Origin: Candidatus Helarchaeota archaeon
Lineage (GTDB): Archaea > Asgardarchaeota > Lokiarchaeia > Helarchaeales > HEL-GB-A
Assembly (NCBI GenBank): GCA_013375455.1
Contig: JABXJT010000010.1
Span: 27,769-91,768, forward strand
Direction: 5' to 3'
DNA length: 64,000 nucleotides
Positions 16,887 through 27,500 of this stretch are shown here, in pieces. Position numbers and translations under genes: made by a program. Position 1 is the stretch's first letter. Every line of letters begins with the position of its first letter. The notes below the pieces were generated by a model. The model worked only from the letters and a program-made list of their open reading frames with translations. It did no database searches and had not been told where the DNA came from.

Positions 16887-19800
16887 ATGAAGTTAATTAA
16901 TCGAATTGGGAGAACGATCTCGCTCTCTAATAGAAAATTTAATAGCATGAATTTGATTTTACTCTTTACAATTGCGAGTTTTATTGGTGCTTTTACCGTT
17001 ATTCTTCCCTCCCTCCTTTCTGGAATGAATGGTGATGGCAAATCCCTAGACTCTACGGCTGGATCGAATTTAGGTTATGAAGAAATCATCCAAGTGAATG
17101 TTGACACGCATGGGAATCTCACTGTCCTCGGATCGTTTCAAGGTCCCCAAGTCAACCCCGATGTGAATTGGTCTCTCCCGGAATATGATTACCTGTTTGT
17201 GCTCCTGTTAGGAGCAGTGAATCCAAACCTGACGGATTATTATTATGACGCCATGCAAAGCTTCGACCCAGAATGTCCCCAGAATGACGTCTACCTACAA
17301 CTTCTCTTTCTCACTCGGGATGATGGGAATATGGCTATGGGAATGGAAAATCCCGTAGTTCTTGGTGAAACCGAGATGATCCAAGCAGCTGAAACCCTTA
17401 AAACCGATATCGAGCAAGCATTTGGGATTTCCAATAACTTCTCAGCCACTCCTGTTGCAACCGGTATGCATATGGGTGAAGCACAGTATTTCATCTATGC
17501 ATTCAATTATAGCGCCCAGGTTGATTATGGTCTCTTCCTTCAATACTTCGCAGATCACGCGCCTCCCGGGTTGGCTGATTGCTTTTCAACTACTCGAATT
17601 AATGATACTCAATCACGGCTAGAATGGTCATTTTCAAATAATTTTCAGCTTGCAGAAGCGACCACCTCTCTAATGCGCAACCCCTTCGCAGATTATACTT
17701 CCGCTTTTGAATGTAACGTGTATCTCTATTATCCTGGGTATTTTGGCGCTAGCTATCCTGACTTCTCCTTTTATACCTTTAATTTGAGCGACCTCATCGA
17801 TACCCCTTTGACTCCTCTTTCCCAACTAAACGAATCTGCATATTCTACCTCCGAAGTAAGCACTATTATAGAGAATGGCAAAATTCTTTCGAATATGACT
17901 TCCTCCTACCATATTCCCAGATTGATGGGTCTTGATCATGACTGGTGGCTGCTACAAAATGCCACTTTCTACGATACTTGGGTGGATGGCCTTGGCACGG
18001 TATCTGATATTCAGGTGAATTTCACCGCGCCCATCGTCAATACCATCTTCGTTTCACCTTCCCCGGGTACCTATTCAGGAGATGTGAATATCCAGCTCTT
18101 TATTGATTCCAATATTACAGGTTGGTTTTACACGGCTGTAATCTATGATGAGGCAACATTCAATCAACAAGTTTTCGATGATTTGAGCTTTTACTATGGA
18201 TTTCCAACCGACCCCTTAGAAGCTCTCCTGATTTTCGGCGTCCATCCAAACTATGCGGTGAATTGGACTGATACATATCGCTTCCCCAATGGAAATTATG
18301 TCATTTATGTATCTGCTAATTATAATAACCTCTCCTCATTGAGCATGCGATCCAGGTTTGGTGGGGGGGGTGCCGGCGTGGTCTATAACTATACCCGGAT
18401 CACCCTTAACAATCCCGGCCAAATTACACTCGACCCACTTTCCCTAACACCGAATGAGGTGCTCATCAAGGGTGTCAATATTACCGTCAATGCAACCAGC
18501 CCCGCATCGGTTTTGGCGGTGGAATATGAGGTCTATAATTATTCAGCTCTTATGTGGGGCGGGAGTCCCATGGCAAATGGCACGCTCAATTGGGTGGCTT
18601 CAACCATCTGGAACGGCACTTGGGACTCTACAACCATTCCCAGCACTGAAGATTACATTCTCCGCATCAAGGCTTACGATCTCAATAATACGTTCTACCG
18701 CGATGTACCGATCACGGTTAATAACACGCTCTATCAAGAGAACATCCCCATCTACGCTCCGATGGGTGCGCATATGGGTTCAGGGGCTTATGACATCCGA
18801 ATTGGCTGCATTGAGCCCCCTCAGCTCTCAGATCCGTTTCTAGGCGGCGGGGGCGGCGGTCCTGCCCCCATAATGTTCTTTGGATATGGAGTCGATTTTG
18901 GGATTGATTTCAACTCTCATTTATATGGTGACGTCATCGGGATTTTCCTTATGGCTGATAATAATCATACGAATAACCCTCTGTGGTCGCAAATTAGTGA
19001 AGAAGCACACGATCTGGATTTCGGAATAACAATAATGATGCCCGACCTGTCAGCCCAAAGCCAGGAAACATTGCTTGCAGTTCTCGAAGAGATGAAAACT
19101 GCCTTTAATTTACCTGACATGACTTACTTAGACACCCAGGTGATGGAAATGGGCCCGGGTCAATATGCGTATTTTCAAACCTATGGCGCGAATTATACCA
19201 CTATCAATTACCAGACCCTTATTAATAAATTCCACTCCAGCGTCCCCGCTGGTGGATTAGCAGAACTATATACTACAACAAATATGACGCAATCCGACCT
19301 TAACTCTTCAATGATGTTCGCATGGGTCAATCCAGACTCTGCCTACGGCAGCCTTATCTACGGTTCAACTCCAAGTGTCTTGAACTACAATCTCGGACAA
19401 AAAGCCTTTATCTCACCAATGATCTGGATTCCGAATTACTTTGATTCTTCGCTAGGGAGTAACTGGAGCGTGTCCTTACACGACCTATTTCCGCAGTTTT
19501 CCCAGTTTAACGCATGTTCCCCGTCGGTTTCAAATACCATTTACTCTGGATTTGGTCCCACGGCTTTTATCATCCCATATGGGGGCATCGCTCTGAATTC
19601 CAACATCACCGATTGGTACCCCTATGATCCATTCTTCTTGAACGTGACGCCCATCGTTGGAATTCCAAATCCGAATGTCCTCGGGATGGTCTCATATACC
19701 ATGTTAGATACAAGTATGGTCCCCTTTGGGCTTCTCACTACTGATGATATTCGCTTTAATTTCACGGGGCCTCTAATCACGAATACACTGTTGGGCCCCC

Positions 19801-22800
19801 TAGAGTGGCAATCAGTCGAATTATCAGATTACAACGTCACCTACACCCTTCAAACCCTGTATGGGATTAATGAAACGAACATTTACTACATCCCGGTCGG
19901 TGAAAATCAGAATTATTGGGTAACCCCTGAATTCAATGGAAATAACTGGACTAAAGCCATTAACTCCACTAGTTATCCCCCTGGTCCCTATCGAGTTCTT
20001 ACCTACGTCCGGGATCAACTCGAGAATTGGGCAATAAACCAAACCTTCATTTACATGAACAATTCCATTTATACTTCCTCACTGATTATTAGAATAAACG
20101 ACTGGGGCGATGTCGTACTCTCGGGGGGTGGTTTTTGGGGAGGCGACTTCTTCTTTGGGTATGGCGTGGATATGGGACTTGACTTGTCTATGCCGGAATA
20201 TAATGATACGACCTTGGGGATGGTTTATATGGAGATTTCACAAGAAGACGACTTCAATGAATTATCCTATGCAGTAACTGAGGAAAACTGGAATGTAATT
20301 ATCTTCGTTGAGGGTTCGTGGCCGGAACCCACAGATGAGGAACTCAAGGAGGTTGCCACTCCAATTATTGCAGATCTCGAAAGAGTCTTTGATGTTCCTG
20401 GCCAATTCCAATATGTAGAGGAGCATCTCATCGGTCCACCGCATCAAGCATGGGTGATGAACTATACCACATCCAATGATTATGATTATTTCCTCGACCA
20501 CTATGAAACTTTTATGAAGGGAAATCTTTCGAATGTATTTTCCAAAGAGAACATGCTCAAGGCGAATCAATCCTGTATATGGTATTTTATTCTTCCAGAG
20601 TACGTGGTACGAGAAGATTTAGCCTGGATGGGGTACCCAACAACTGGAAATATAGGAGACCATATATATATGGCGCCAATCATGCATTTCGAGGATGTTT
20701 ATGACTATACGGCTTTAAATCAAACGCACAACTTCTCTCTCGCGGATCTTCTCGGCATTAGCCAAATCAACACGGATTATGAACAAGGAATGACCTATAG
20801 CCAGAGTACTATAATAACCCAGATCCAGGGTGGAAATTATACAGATGTATACCCAAACATTCCCGGCTATACTACTTATACTCCTTTCTCGATGCCATCT
20901 AGATATGAATTTCTGATGCAGACCAAACAAGGCCCTATGCAAATGGGAATAAACTGGACCGACGATATCAGATTCAATTTCACAGCTCCTTATACACTAC
21001 TTGATATTCTATCGCCCATTGAGGGCTCGACCGTACATGGAGACGTCGAATTAATAGTTAATGCCACGACGCTTGCCCCCTCCATAACTGATATTGCAGC
21101 AGACATCTATCTAGCCGGTACATTATCGGACTTGCTTGGGACATCACCCCTTGCCACAATTACTCTCACCTACGATCCGGTGGGTCAGTTTTGGAATGCC
21201 ACGTGGGAGACGCACGATGCAACCTTTACCAATGGATGGTACGATATCATTTTTTGGTCTCAAGATAGTTTAGGACGCCCTCAGCGGAATATAACTCGCG
21301 TGTGCGTGCACAACACTTTCTACACAGAAGACTTACAGCTAATCATCGATCAAGGCGGAAATATCACTGCCACGTTCCAATGTTCGGGTAATACTTTAGG
21401 AGTTGATTATAATGCGTCAATTCCTGAGTACCAAGAGACTGTTCTTACCACCTTCATGATTACTAACACCTTTTCCGGATCTCAAAACTATTCTAGCCAA
21501 ATATTGACTGAGTGGTTGGACATCCCTGATAATGATTTTGGACTATCGGTAATGGTTCCTTCAGATAAGACCGAAGCAGAGGCACTCCTCATCGCCTCAC
21601 CTATCAAGGACGACTATGAACGGATCCTTGGGATTGAAGGGAATTTAAGTTATCTCCATTTCGGCCCATTCTTTATGCCAATGCCAGGAATGGAAGATAT
21701 GAACCTTGTCTTTTTTGGAAGCAACTATACCCCCTCAGTAAACTTCAACTACTTTGTGGATCACGTTCATCAATCAATCCCATCTGGTATGAACAATTCC
21801 CTTCCAGCTTCAACCCTAGCTACGACGGATTGCTTTTTTCAGTGGGTGACGTTCTCGGATCCAGCTATGGCTCCTGGTGGGGCGGAGGGTCCCAATATGC
21901 AGGTTGATATGACTTCATTATTAATGGGAATATTCTTTTTCCCTGAATACTACGGGGCAAATTATATGACGACTCCAGCTACTCACAATTTATCCCTTGC
22001 TACATTGTTTAATGTACCCCAATTCGCCTATGCTTCGACTGATGTCGCAGACACCGTGTATTCTCGCGCTTACATTACAACCGAGAATGCGAACATTACA
22101 AGCTGGTATCCTGATATTCCAGGCATGACTAGGAAGAATCCAGATGAGCCCGAGTACGAGGTTACCCTTGCAATGAAAAATCCCTACGATCGTGGGGCAG
22201 GACAATATCAGTTCACTGAAGTGGATATTGGAGTGGACGATGTCAATGTCACGTTTGATACGGCGATGACTCGCGCAACCGTGGTCACTCCGCTTCCCGG
22301 TGCAATTATCGATGGCAACACTACCGTTCGCGTCTTTGTAGAAAACAGTACCCCCGTCAAGAGTGTCACTTTTAAAGTATATACCGAGGCTGAATTAGAT
22401 TTCCTCGCAATTTCAAACCTGTTCGGTGGTGAGATGCCCGACTCTCGCTTTCCTGGAATTTATGGGCAAGGTTCTATGATCGAAGAAGGAGGGGGGTATT
22501 GGAATTACACGTGGCTCGCCTATCAACAGGCAGATGGACCTGTCTGGTTTGAAATCGTGGTGGGTACGGAGGATGACTTCTATGTGTATAACACCACGGA
22601 AGTCACAATCGCCAATTCCAACCCCTTGGCCATCAACGTGCTTTCGCCTTCCGATGGTGCCTCTATGAGTGGAATGATGCAGTTATCAGCTCAGGTCATC
22701 AATTCTACCCCTGTTAATCAAGTTGTGTGCACTGTCTACTCCGCCTCACCCTCCATTCCGCTAAGTACTATTCCACTTGAAGCACAAGGTGGCGGTGTCT

Positions 22801-24524
22801 ACAGTGGCTACTATGGCACCCATGGATTAGTAAATGGCACTTATAACCTCCTTTTCAATGTTAGCGATACATATGGGGCAATTGCTTATAATGACTCCGT
22901 GGCAATTAGCGTTTTAAATCCAACACTCTTCGAAATCGCGTTATTGTATCCAACATCCAAGCTCAATTGGTCAAGTTCCGCCGAAATCTCCGCACTCGGC
23001 ACGGGGCCCTATCATACGAAGATTATCTATTATAAAATCACACAACAATACTATCATTCAGGCTATAATTATTGGAGCTCGCGTGGTACCATGGCGGAAG
23101 GCTTTATGGTGGACCCCGATTCGACGTGGGAGGCCACCATCGACACGTCTATGTGGTCGGCCCTAGTGGAAGATGGTGGTGAATGGTATGAAGCCTATTA
23201 CTTGATCGAACTGACTGGCACGGACACCGGATACGCCGAAGCTACCTACTCTGAGCGATTCCCACTAAGCTCACCCGCGAATCTTACGGCGGAAATCAAC
23301 AACCCGAACGATTGGGATACGCTTTCGGGCATCGCTTATGTCAACGTGACGACCCTTGATGGCACGCCCTTCACCGAGGTTTATGGTAGGGTCCTTCGTG
23401 GTACTGATGATTACTTGATTCAAGAACTCAATTTCACTATAACCGGGCCTGGCTACGATGCCTTTGCGCCAGTATATACTTACATCCATGAAAATATATT
23501 TTATGACATTGAAGTCTGGGGTATCACGGGAACGGGGGCCTTCCTTGATTCTGTCCGGGTTGACTTCTGGAATGACCCAATTTTCACCATGGAGTGCATC
23601 AATCCCGGACCATCGGACACCGTGACGGGGCTCATCACCGTCCAGCTTGATATTACAAACGTGACGCCTCTTACTTATATCTGGGCGGAGATCAGGGTGC
23701 CGGATGGTCCGTGGGAAGCGCGATTGGATTCGTTCGTGTATAATAGCACGACTGGGTATTGGGAGCAGCCATGGTATTCAACGGAAGTCGCTGATGGGAA
23801 TTATGACATCGATTGCGGTTGCAAGGATAGTAATGACATCGAAGTCTATTATAAACATAGAATCACGATTAATAACCCACCAAATGTTACCATCCTCGAA
23901 CCAGCTCCTGCAAGCAACTACGACGAATACGAGAACATCCATTTCGTCGTCCAGATCCCCGATAGAGATGTTGATCACCTTGAGCTGTGGGCGGAAGGTG
24001 ATTACATCATGAACTTCACGAAGAGTGCTGGCGAGAATTGGACGGCTGATTGGTCAGATACAATTGGGTATTATGGCGCAGTCCTCATTCAAGTATTCGC
24101 TTATGACATTGGTGGGCAGGTGAATGATACCGAATGGATAGGGATCAGCATTAATAAAACCATCCCACCCGCGGGACGTGCAGACATTTACAATGGAACC
24201 ACTACGTATGTTAACGGTACCCCACAAACCACATTCGTTGAAAATGATACGGTCGAATATCATGCCACGATTCGAGGTGATGCTGGAAACTCTACATACC
24301 ATATCACTGCCCATACGGACGATCCAAATTTACAGGGCTATCTAGAATATACCGAGAATGTAACTGTCACTGCCGGGCAAGATCTCCAAATCTCCTTCAA
24401 TTATACAATAGCAACTGGAGCGCCAACTGGTACCTATACCGTATGGATTCTGATATGGACGGAATGGCCTTGGAATGGTGGCATTTGCGTCGATTTCATA
24501 ATCATCACCTTTGAGGTTGTCTAA
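16887..24524 (+). CDS. Giant secreted cell-surface repeat protein
   Basis: A protein of about 2,545 residues with one hydrophobic N-terminal segment ('MNLILLFTIASFIGAFTVIL') acting as signal or anchor. The ectodomain contains four related modules of roughly 400 residues starting near residues 60, 617, 1063 and 1481. They share 'YGVDFGIDF/YGVDMGLDL' strands, 'DDIRFNF' and a 'TWET/GTWDST' Ig-like half. Several Ig-like domains follow ('VLSPSDGASMSG', 'VTILEPAPASNYDEYE') and a final beta domain. N-x-S/T sequons are abundant, so it is probably glycosylated. No C-terminal membrane helix is seen. AGGGTGA precedes the ATG at 16887; a GTG at 16878 would add three residues. The next surface gene starts 48 bases downstream, so they are likely co-expressed. 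Function is unknown; adhesin or S-layer-like sheath are options. Confidence 0.85.
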   Translation: MKLINRIGRTISLSNRKFNSMNLILLFTIASFIGAFTVILPSLLSGMNGDGKSLDSTAGSNLGYEEIIQVNVDTHGNLTVLGSFQGPQVNPDVNWSLPEYDYLFVLLLGAVNPNLTDYYYDAMQSFDPECPQNDVYLQLLFLTRDDGNMAMGMENPVVLGETEMIQAAETLKTDIEQAFGISNNFSATPVATGMHMGEAQYFIYAFNYSAQVDYGLFLQYFADHAPPGLADCFSTTRINDTQSRLEWSFSNNFQLAEATTSLMRNPFADYTSAFECNVYLYYPGYFGASYPDFSFYTFNLSDLIDTPLTPLSQLNESAYSTSEVSTIIENGKILSNMTSSYHIPRLMGLDHDWWLLQNATFYDTWVDGLGTVSDIQVNFTAPIVNTIFVSPSPGTYSGDVNIQLFIDSNITGWFYTAVIYDEATFNQQVFDDLSFYYGFPTDPLEALLIFGVHPNYAVNWTDTYRFPNGNYVIYVSANYNNLSSLSMRSRFGGGGAGVVYNYTRITLNNPGQITLDPLSLTPNEVLIKGVNITVNATSPASVLAVEYEVYNYSALMWGGSPMANGTLNWVASTIWNGTWDSTTIPSTEDYILRIKAYDLNNTFYRDVPITVNNTLYQENIPIYAPMGAHMGSGAYDIRIGCIEPPQLSDPFLGGGGGGPAPIMFFGYGVDFGIDFNSHLYGDVIGIFLMADNNHTNNPLWSQISEEAHDLDFGITIMMPDLSAQSQETLLAVLEEMKTAFNLPDMTYLDTQVMEMGPGQYAYFQTYGANYTTINYQTLINKFHSSVPAGGLAELYTTTNMTQSDLNSSMMFAWVNPDSAYGSLIYGSTPSVLNYNLGQKAFISPMIWIPNYFDSSLGSNWSVSLHDLFPQFSQFNACSPSVSNTIYSGFGPTAFIIPYGGIALNSNITDWYPYDPFFLNVTPIVGIPNPNVLGMVSYTMLDTSMVPFGLLTTDDIRFNFTGPLITNTLLGPLEWQSVELSDYNVTYTLQTLYGINETNIYYIPVGENQNYWVTPEFNGNNWTKAINSTSYPPGPYRVLTYVRDQLENWAINQTFIYMNNSIYTSSLIIRINDWGDVVLSGGGFWGGDFFFGYGVDMGLDLSMPEYNDTTLGMVYMEISQEDDFNELSYAVTEENWNVIIFVEGSWPEPTDEELKEVATPIIADLERVFDVPGQFQYVEEHLIGPPHQAWVMNYTTSNDYDYFLDHYETFMKGNLSNVFSKENMLKANQSCIWYFILPEYVVREDLAWMGYPTTGNIGDHIYMAPIMHFEDVYDYTALNQTHNFSLADLLGISQINTDYEQGMTYSQSTIITQIQGGNYTDVYPNIPGYTTYTPFSMPSRYEFLMQTKQGPMQMGINWTDDIRFNFTAPYTLLDILSPIEGSTVHGDVELIVNATTLAPSITDIAADIYLAGTLSDLLGTSPLATITLTYDPVGQFWNATWETHDATFTNGWYDIIFWSQDSLGRPQRNITRVCVHNTFYTEDLQLIIDQGGNITATFQCSGNTLGVDYNASIPEYQETVLTTFMITNTFSGSQNYSSQILTEWLDIPDNDFGLSVMVPSDKTEAEALLIASPIKDDYERILGIEGNLSYLHFGPFFMPMPGMEDMNLVFFGSNYTPSVNFNYFVDHVHQSIPSGMNNSLPASTLATTDCFFQWVTFSDPAMAPGGAEGPNMQVDMTSLLMGIFFFPEYYGANYMTTPATHNLSLATLFNVPQFAYASTDVADTVYSRAYITTENANITSWYPDIPGMTRKNPDEPEYEVTLAMKNPYDRGAGQYQFTEVDIGVDDVNVTFDTAMTRATVVTPLPGAIIDGNTTVRVFVENSTPVKSVTFKVYTEAELDFLAISNLFGGEMPDSRFPGIYGQGSMIEEGGGYWNYTWLAYQQADGPVWFEIVVGTEDDFYVYNTTEVTIANSNPLAINVLSPSDGASMSGMMQLSAQVINSTPVNQVVCTVYSASPSIPLSTIPLEAQGGGVYSGYYGTHGLVNGTYNLLFNVSDTYGAIAYNDSVAISVLNPTLFEIALLYPTSKLNWSSSAEISALGTGPYHTKIIYYKITQQYYHSGYNYWSSRGTMAEGFMVDPDSTWEATIDTSMWSALVEDGGEWYEAYYLIELTGTDTGYAEATYSERFPLSSPANLTAEINNPNDWDTLSGIAYVNVTTLDGTPFTEVYGRVLRGTDDYLIQELNFTITGPGYDAFAPVYTYIHENIFYDIEVWGITGTGAFLDSVRVDFWNDPIFTMECINPGPSDTVTGLITVQLDITNVTPLTYIWAEIRVPDGPWEARLDSFVYNSTTGYWEQPWYSTEVADGNYDIDCGCKDSNDIEVYYKHRITINNPPNVTILEPAPASNYDEYENIHFVVQIPDRDVDHLELWAEGDYIMNFTKSAGENWTADWSDTIGYYGAVLIQVFAYDIGGQVNDTEWIGISINKTIPPAGRADIYNGTTTYVNGTPQTTFVENDTVEYHATIRGDAGNSTYHITAHTDDPNLQGYLEYTENVTVTAGQDLQISFNYTIATGAPTGTYTVWILIWTEWPWNGGICVDFIIITFEVV

Positions 24525-24572
24525 AACCTCCTTTTTGATCAAGGATCATCACCACTCTTGAGGTAAAAACAG

Positions 24573-27500
24573 ATGAATAACAAAAATCGCCGGAACAAAA
24601 TAATTCTGTGCTCAGTCGTTGCAGCGTTATTTGTCCTTATGTTATCGTTCAATTTAACAGACCCACCAATGTCAACACCAATGACGAATTCAGCTCCGAA
24701 TTCGGGGGGACCGCTCTTCAAATTGCAAGAAAATGTTACTCTCACTGTAACAACGAACGCTTCAGTCTACCTTCCCACTCAAAACATGAAAATTCGGGCA
24801 AATTTTACCTATGAGAATGGAACAGCGATTGATGCGGCGGTTACAGCCTTTTACTTTCAAGGTCCAAACCTCGAACCACTGGGGAGTAAGGGCAATGTTA
24901 CGGACTCCAACGGTATCTCAACCGCAGAATTCTTCATCAAAGCCAATTATCTTGATGGAAATTATACCGTGTATGTCACCGCTACAAAGGGGGCTGAGAA
25001 CGCAAGTAAAACGATCTATGTCATTGTAAATGCTACTTACATTCAAATTACCATGTATCCCCCAATCCTCATTGGTGACACTTTTAATGTAGATGCGTAT
25101 TACGGTTTCACTAATGGAACCCCCATCGCAAACGCACTTTGCACTTTCCTATTTCGGAACGCTTCTAAAATTCTCGGGAGTAAATCCGATTTTACAGATG
25201 TAACAGGGGTTGCCACCCAAAGCTTTGGGACAATCGGCTACGCTGAGGGTTGGTACGAGATGTATGTCACCGCTCTCAAAGGGAATTATACCAAGGTCGC
25301 CAATCGAACCTTCTTCATTACGGCGTATGATGGGCCTATCATTCTCGATCCCACCTTAACGCCAGATCCACCTGCCTATAACGAATCAAGTCTGGTTAAT
25401 GTATCCATTGGCGTTGCCCCTGGGTATGCTAATATTACTGGTGCCAAGCTGAGTTTTTATAACGGGACGGGGTGGTACAATCTCACGATGACCAATTCGA
25501 CCCCCATTGATTGGAGGGGATTCGCGTATTATGATGCATCTATACCACCTCATAACTATAATCTCCAGATCTCCTACAAAATTTGGTCGATTGATTCACT
25601 CGGTAATCAATCTTGGAATGATAATGGAGGTCAGTTATTCAATTATACCGTGGGCGATCGTTGGGGACCGACTGTTGATGATCCCACCTGGACTACCCCC
25701 ATTACCTATAATACTACGGTCAATGTCACCGTCCGTATAAGGGAAGATCCGCTCTCTCCAACAGTTCCATCAAGCATCTTTAATGCTTCGCTGTTCTATC
25801 AATTTGGGGCCATCCCAGTTGAAATCCTAATGTCTCAACTTAATGGAACTTTACGTGACGGGTATTGGACGGGTTTAATTCCCACCCTCTCATATGGTAC
25901 TAATGTTGATTTTTGGATTCAATCTTTTGATTCGGCTGGCAACCCCACCGTGAATAATAATGGAGGCGCCAATTTCTCCTATACTGTTGATGACTTCTGG
26001 GGACCGACCATCTCTAATATATTACTCAATAATGCGCCCATCGCTTATAATATGACCGCAAACATAACCTGTCGCGTACAGGAACCAACAGTCCCGGCGC
26101 TTGCCTCGGGGATAGATGAGGTCATTCTCGGTTATCATGATGGTCTAGGCTGGAACAACATCTCCATGACTTGGACAGGCGGAACTCCCTATGATAGCAA
26201 TTATCAAGCATTCATCCCAGAAATCCAATATGGAACAACAGTTCTCTATTATATTTGGTGTAATGATACCGCGGGCAATCCAACCTTGGACAATAACTCG
26301 GGATCAGCCTACCCATACTTTGTTAATGACTTCACCCCTCCTAATATCTCATCGGTTGTAGTGGCCAATGCCCCCATTGCTTATCCTATGCCGACAAATG
26401 TTACTTGTCTCATCCAAGAATTATCAGTTCCAACTGTCCAGTCAACCGTTGATACACCCATCTTAATTTATCGAGAAAATGGTGGAAGTTGGATCAACTT
26501 GACAATGAATCGTTACAGCGGAAACGCCGCAGATGGCTGGTATTCCGCCGAGATTCCGCCGCTTGACTACGGCACCCTCGTAGAATACTGGATATGGTGC
26601 AATGATACAGCTGGTAATACTGCATACAATGATAATTCGAGTAACTATTATTCATACGTGGTAGATGACTTTGCAGGACCTTCTATCTCAGCTATAACAG
26701 TCCAAAACGCCCCAATTGCATATACCATGCAAGCAAATATAACTGTGCGCATTCAGGAGGATACCGTACCAACTCTCGCCTCTGGAGTCGATACTGTTAT
26801 CCTTAGCTATAATGATGGTGGTGGTTGGGTTAATGTCTCAATGAATCGTTATGTGGGCAATCAGTATGATGGTTATTATGCGGCACTTATCCCTGAACAC
26901 GCATATAACACCCTAGTACAATATTGGATTTGGTGCAATGACTCGGCTGGCAACCCGAGCCTGGATAACAATTCGGGGCTTGCTTATTCTTATGTAGTGG
27001 ACGATTTCTTGAGCCCCTCGATCTCAGCGGTTACGCTTCAAAATCCTCCGATTTTTTATAATAAGACTGCTAATATAACCTGCCGCGTGCAAGAGCCCAC
27101 GGCACCTGCCAATGCTGCTGGCGTTCATACTGTAATTCTCATGTATAACGATGGAACTGATCACAATTTGACAATGACACGATATATTGGGGATCAGTAT
27201 GATGGTTACTACACTGCTCTTATACCTGAAATTGCTTTTGGAACCTCAGTTAATTACTGGGTTTGGTGTAATGATTCGGCTAACAATCCTTCATCCAGTG
27301 GATTAGGTAATTATGTTCCGCTTGATCCCTGGGGTCCTACGATTTCGGCTATTCTAATCCAGAATCTCCCAATTGCATATAATATGACTGCCAATGTGAC
27401 TTGCCGCGTACAAGAGCCTACAATACCAGCAAATGCGGCAGGCGTTGACACCGTTATTCTTATCTATGATAATGGTGGTGGCTGGACCAATATAACGATG

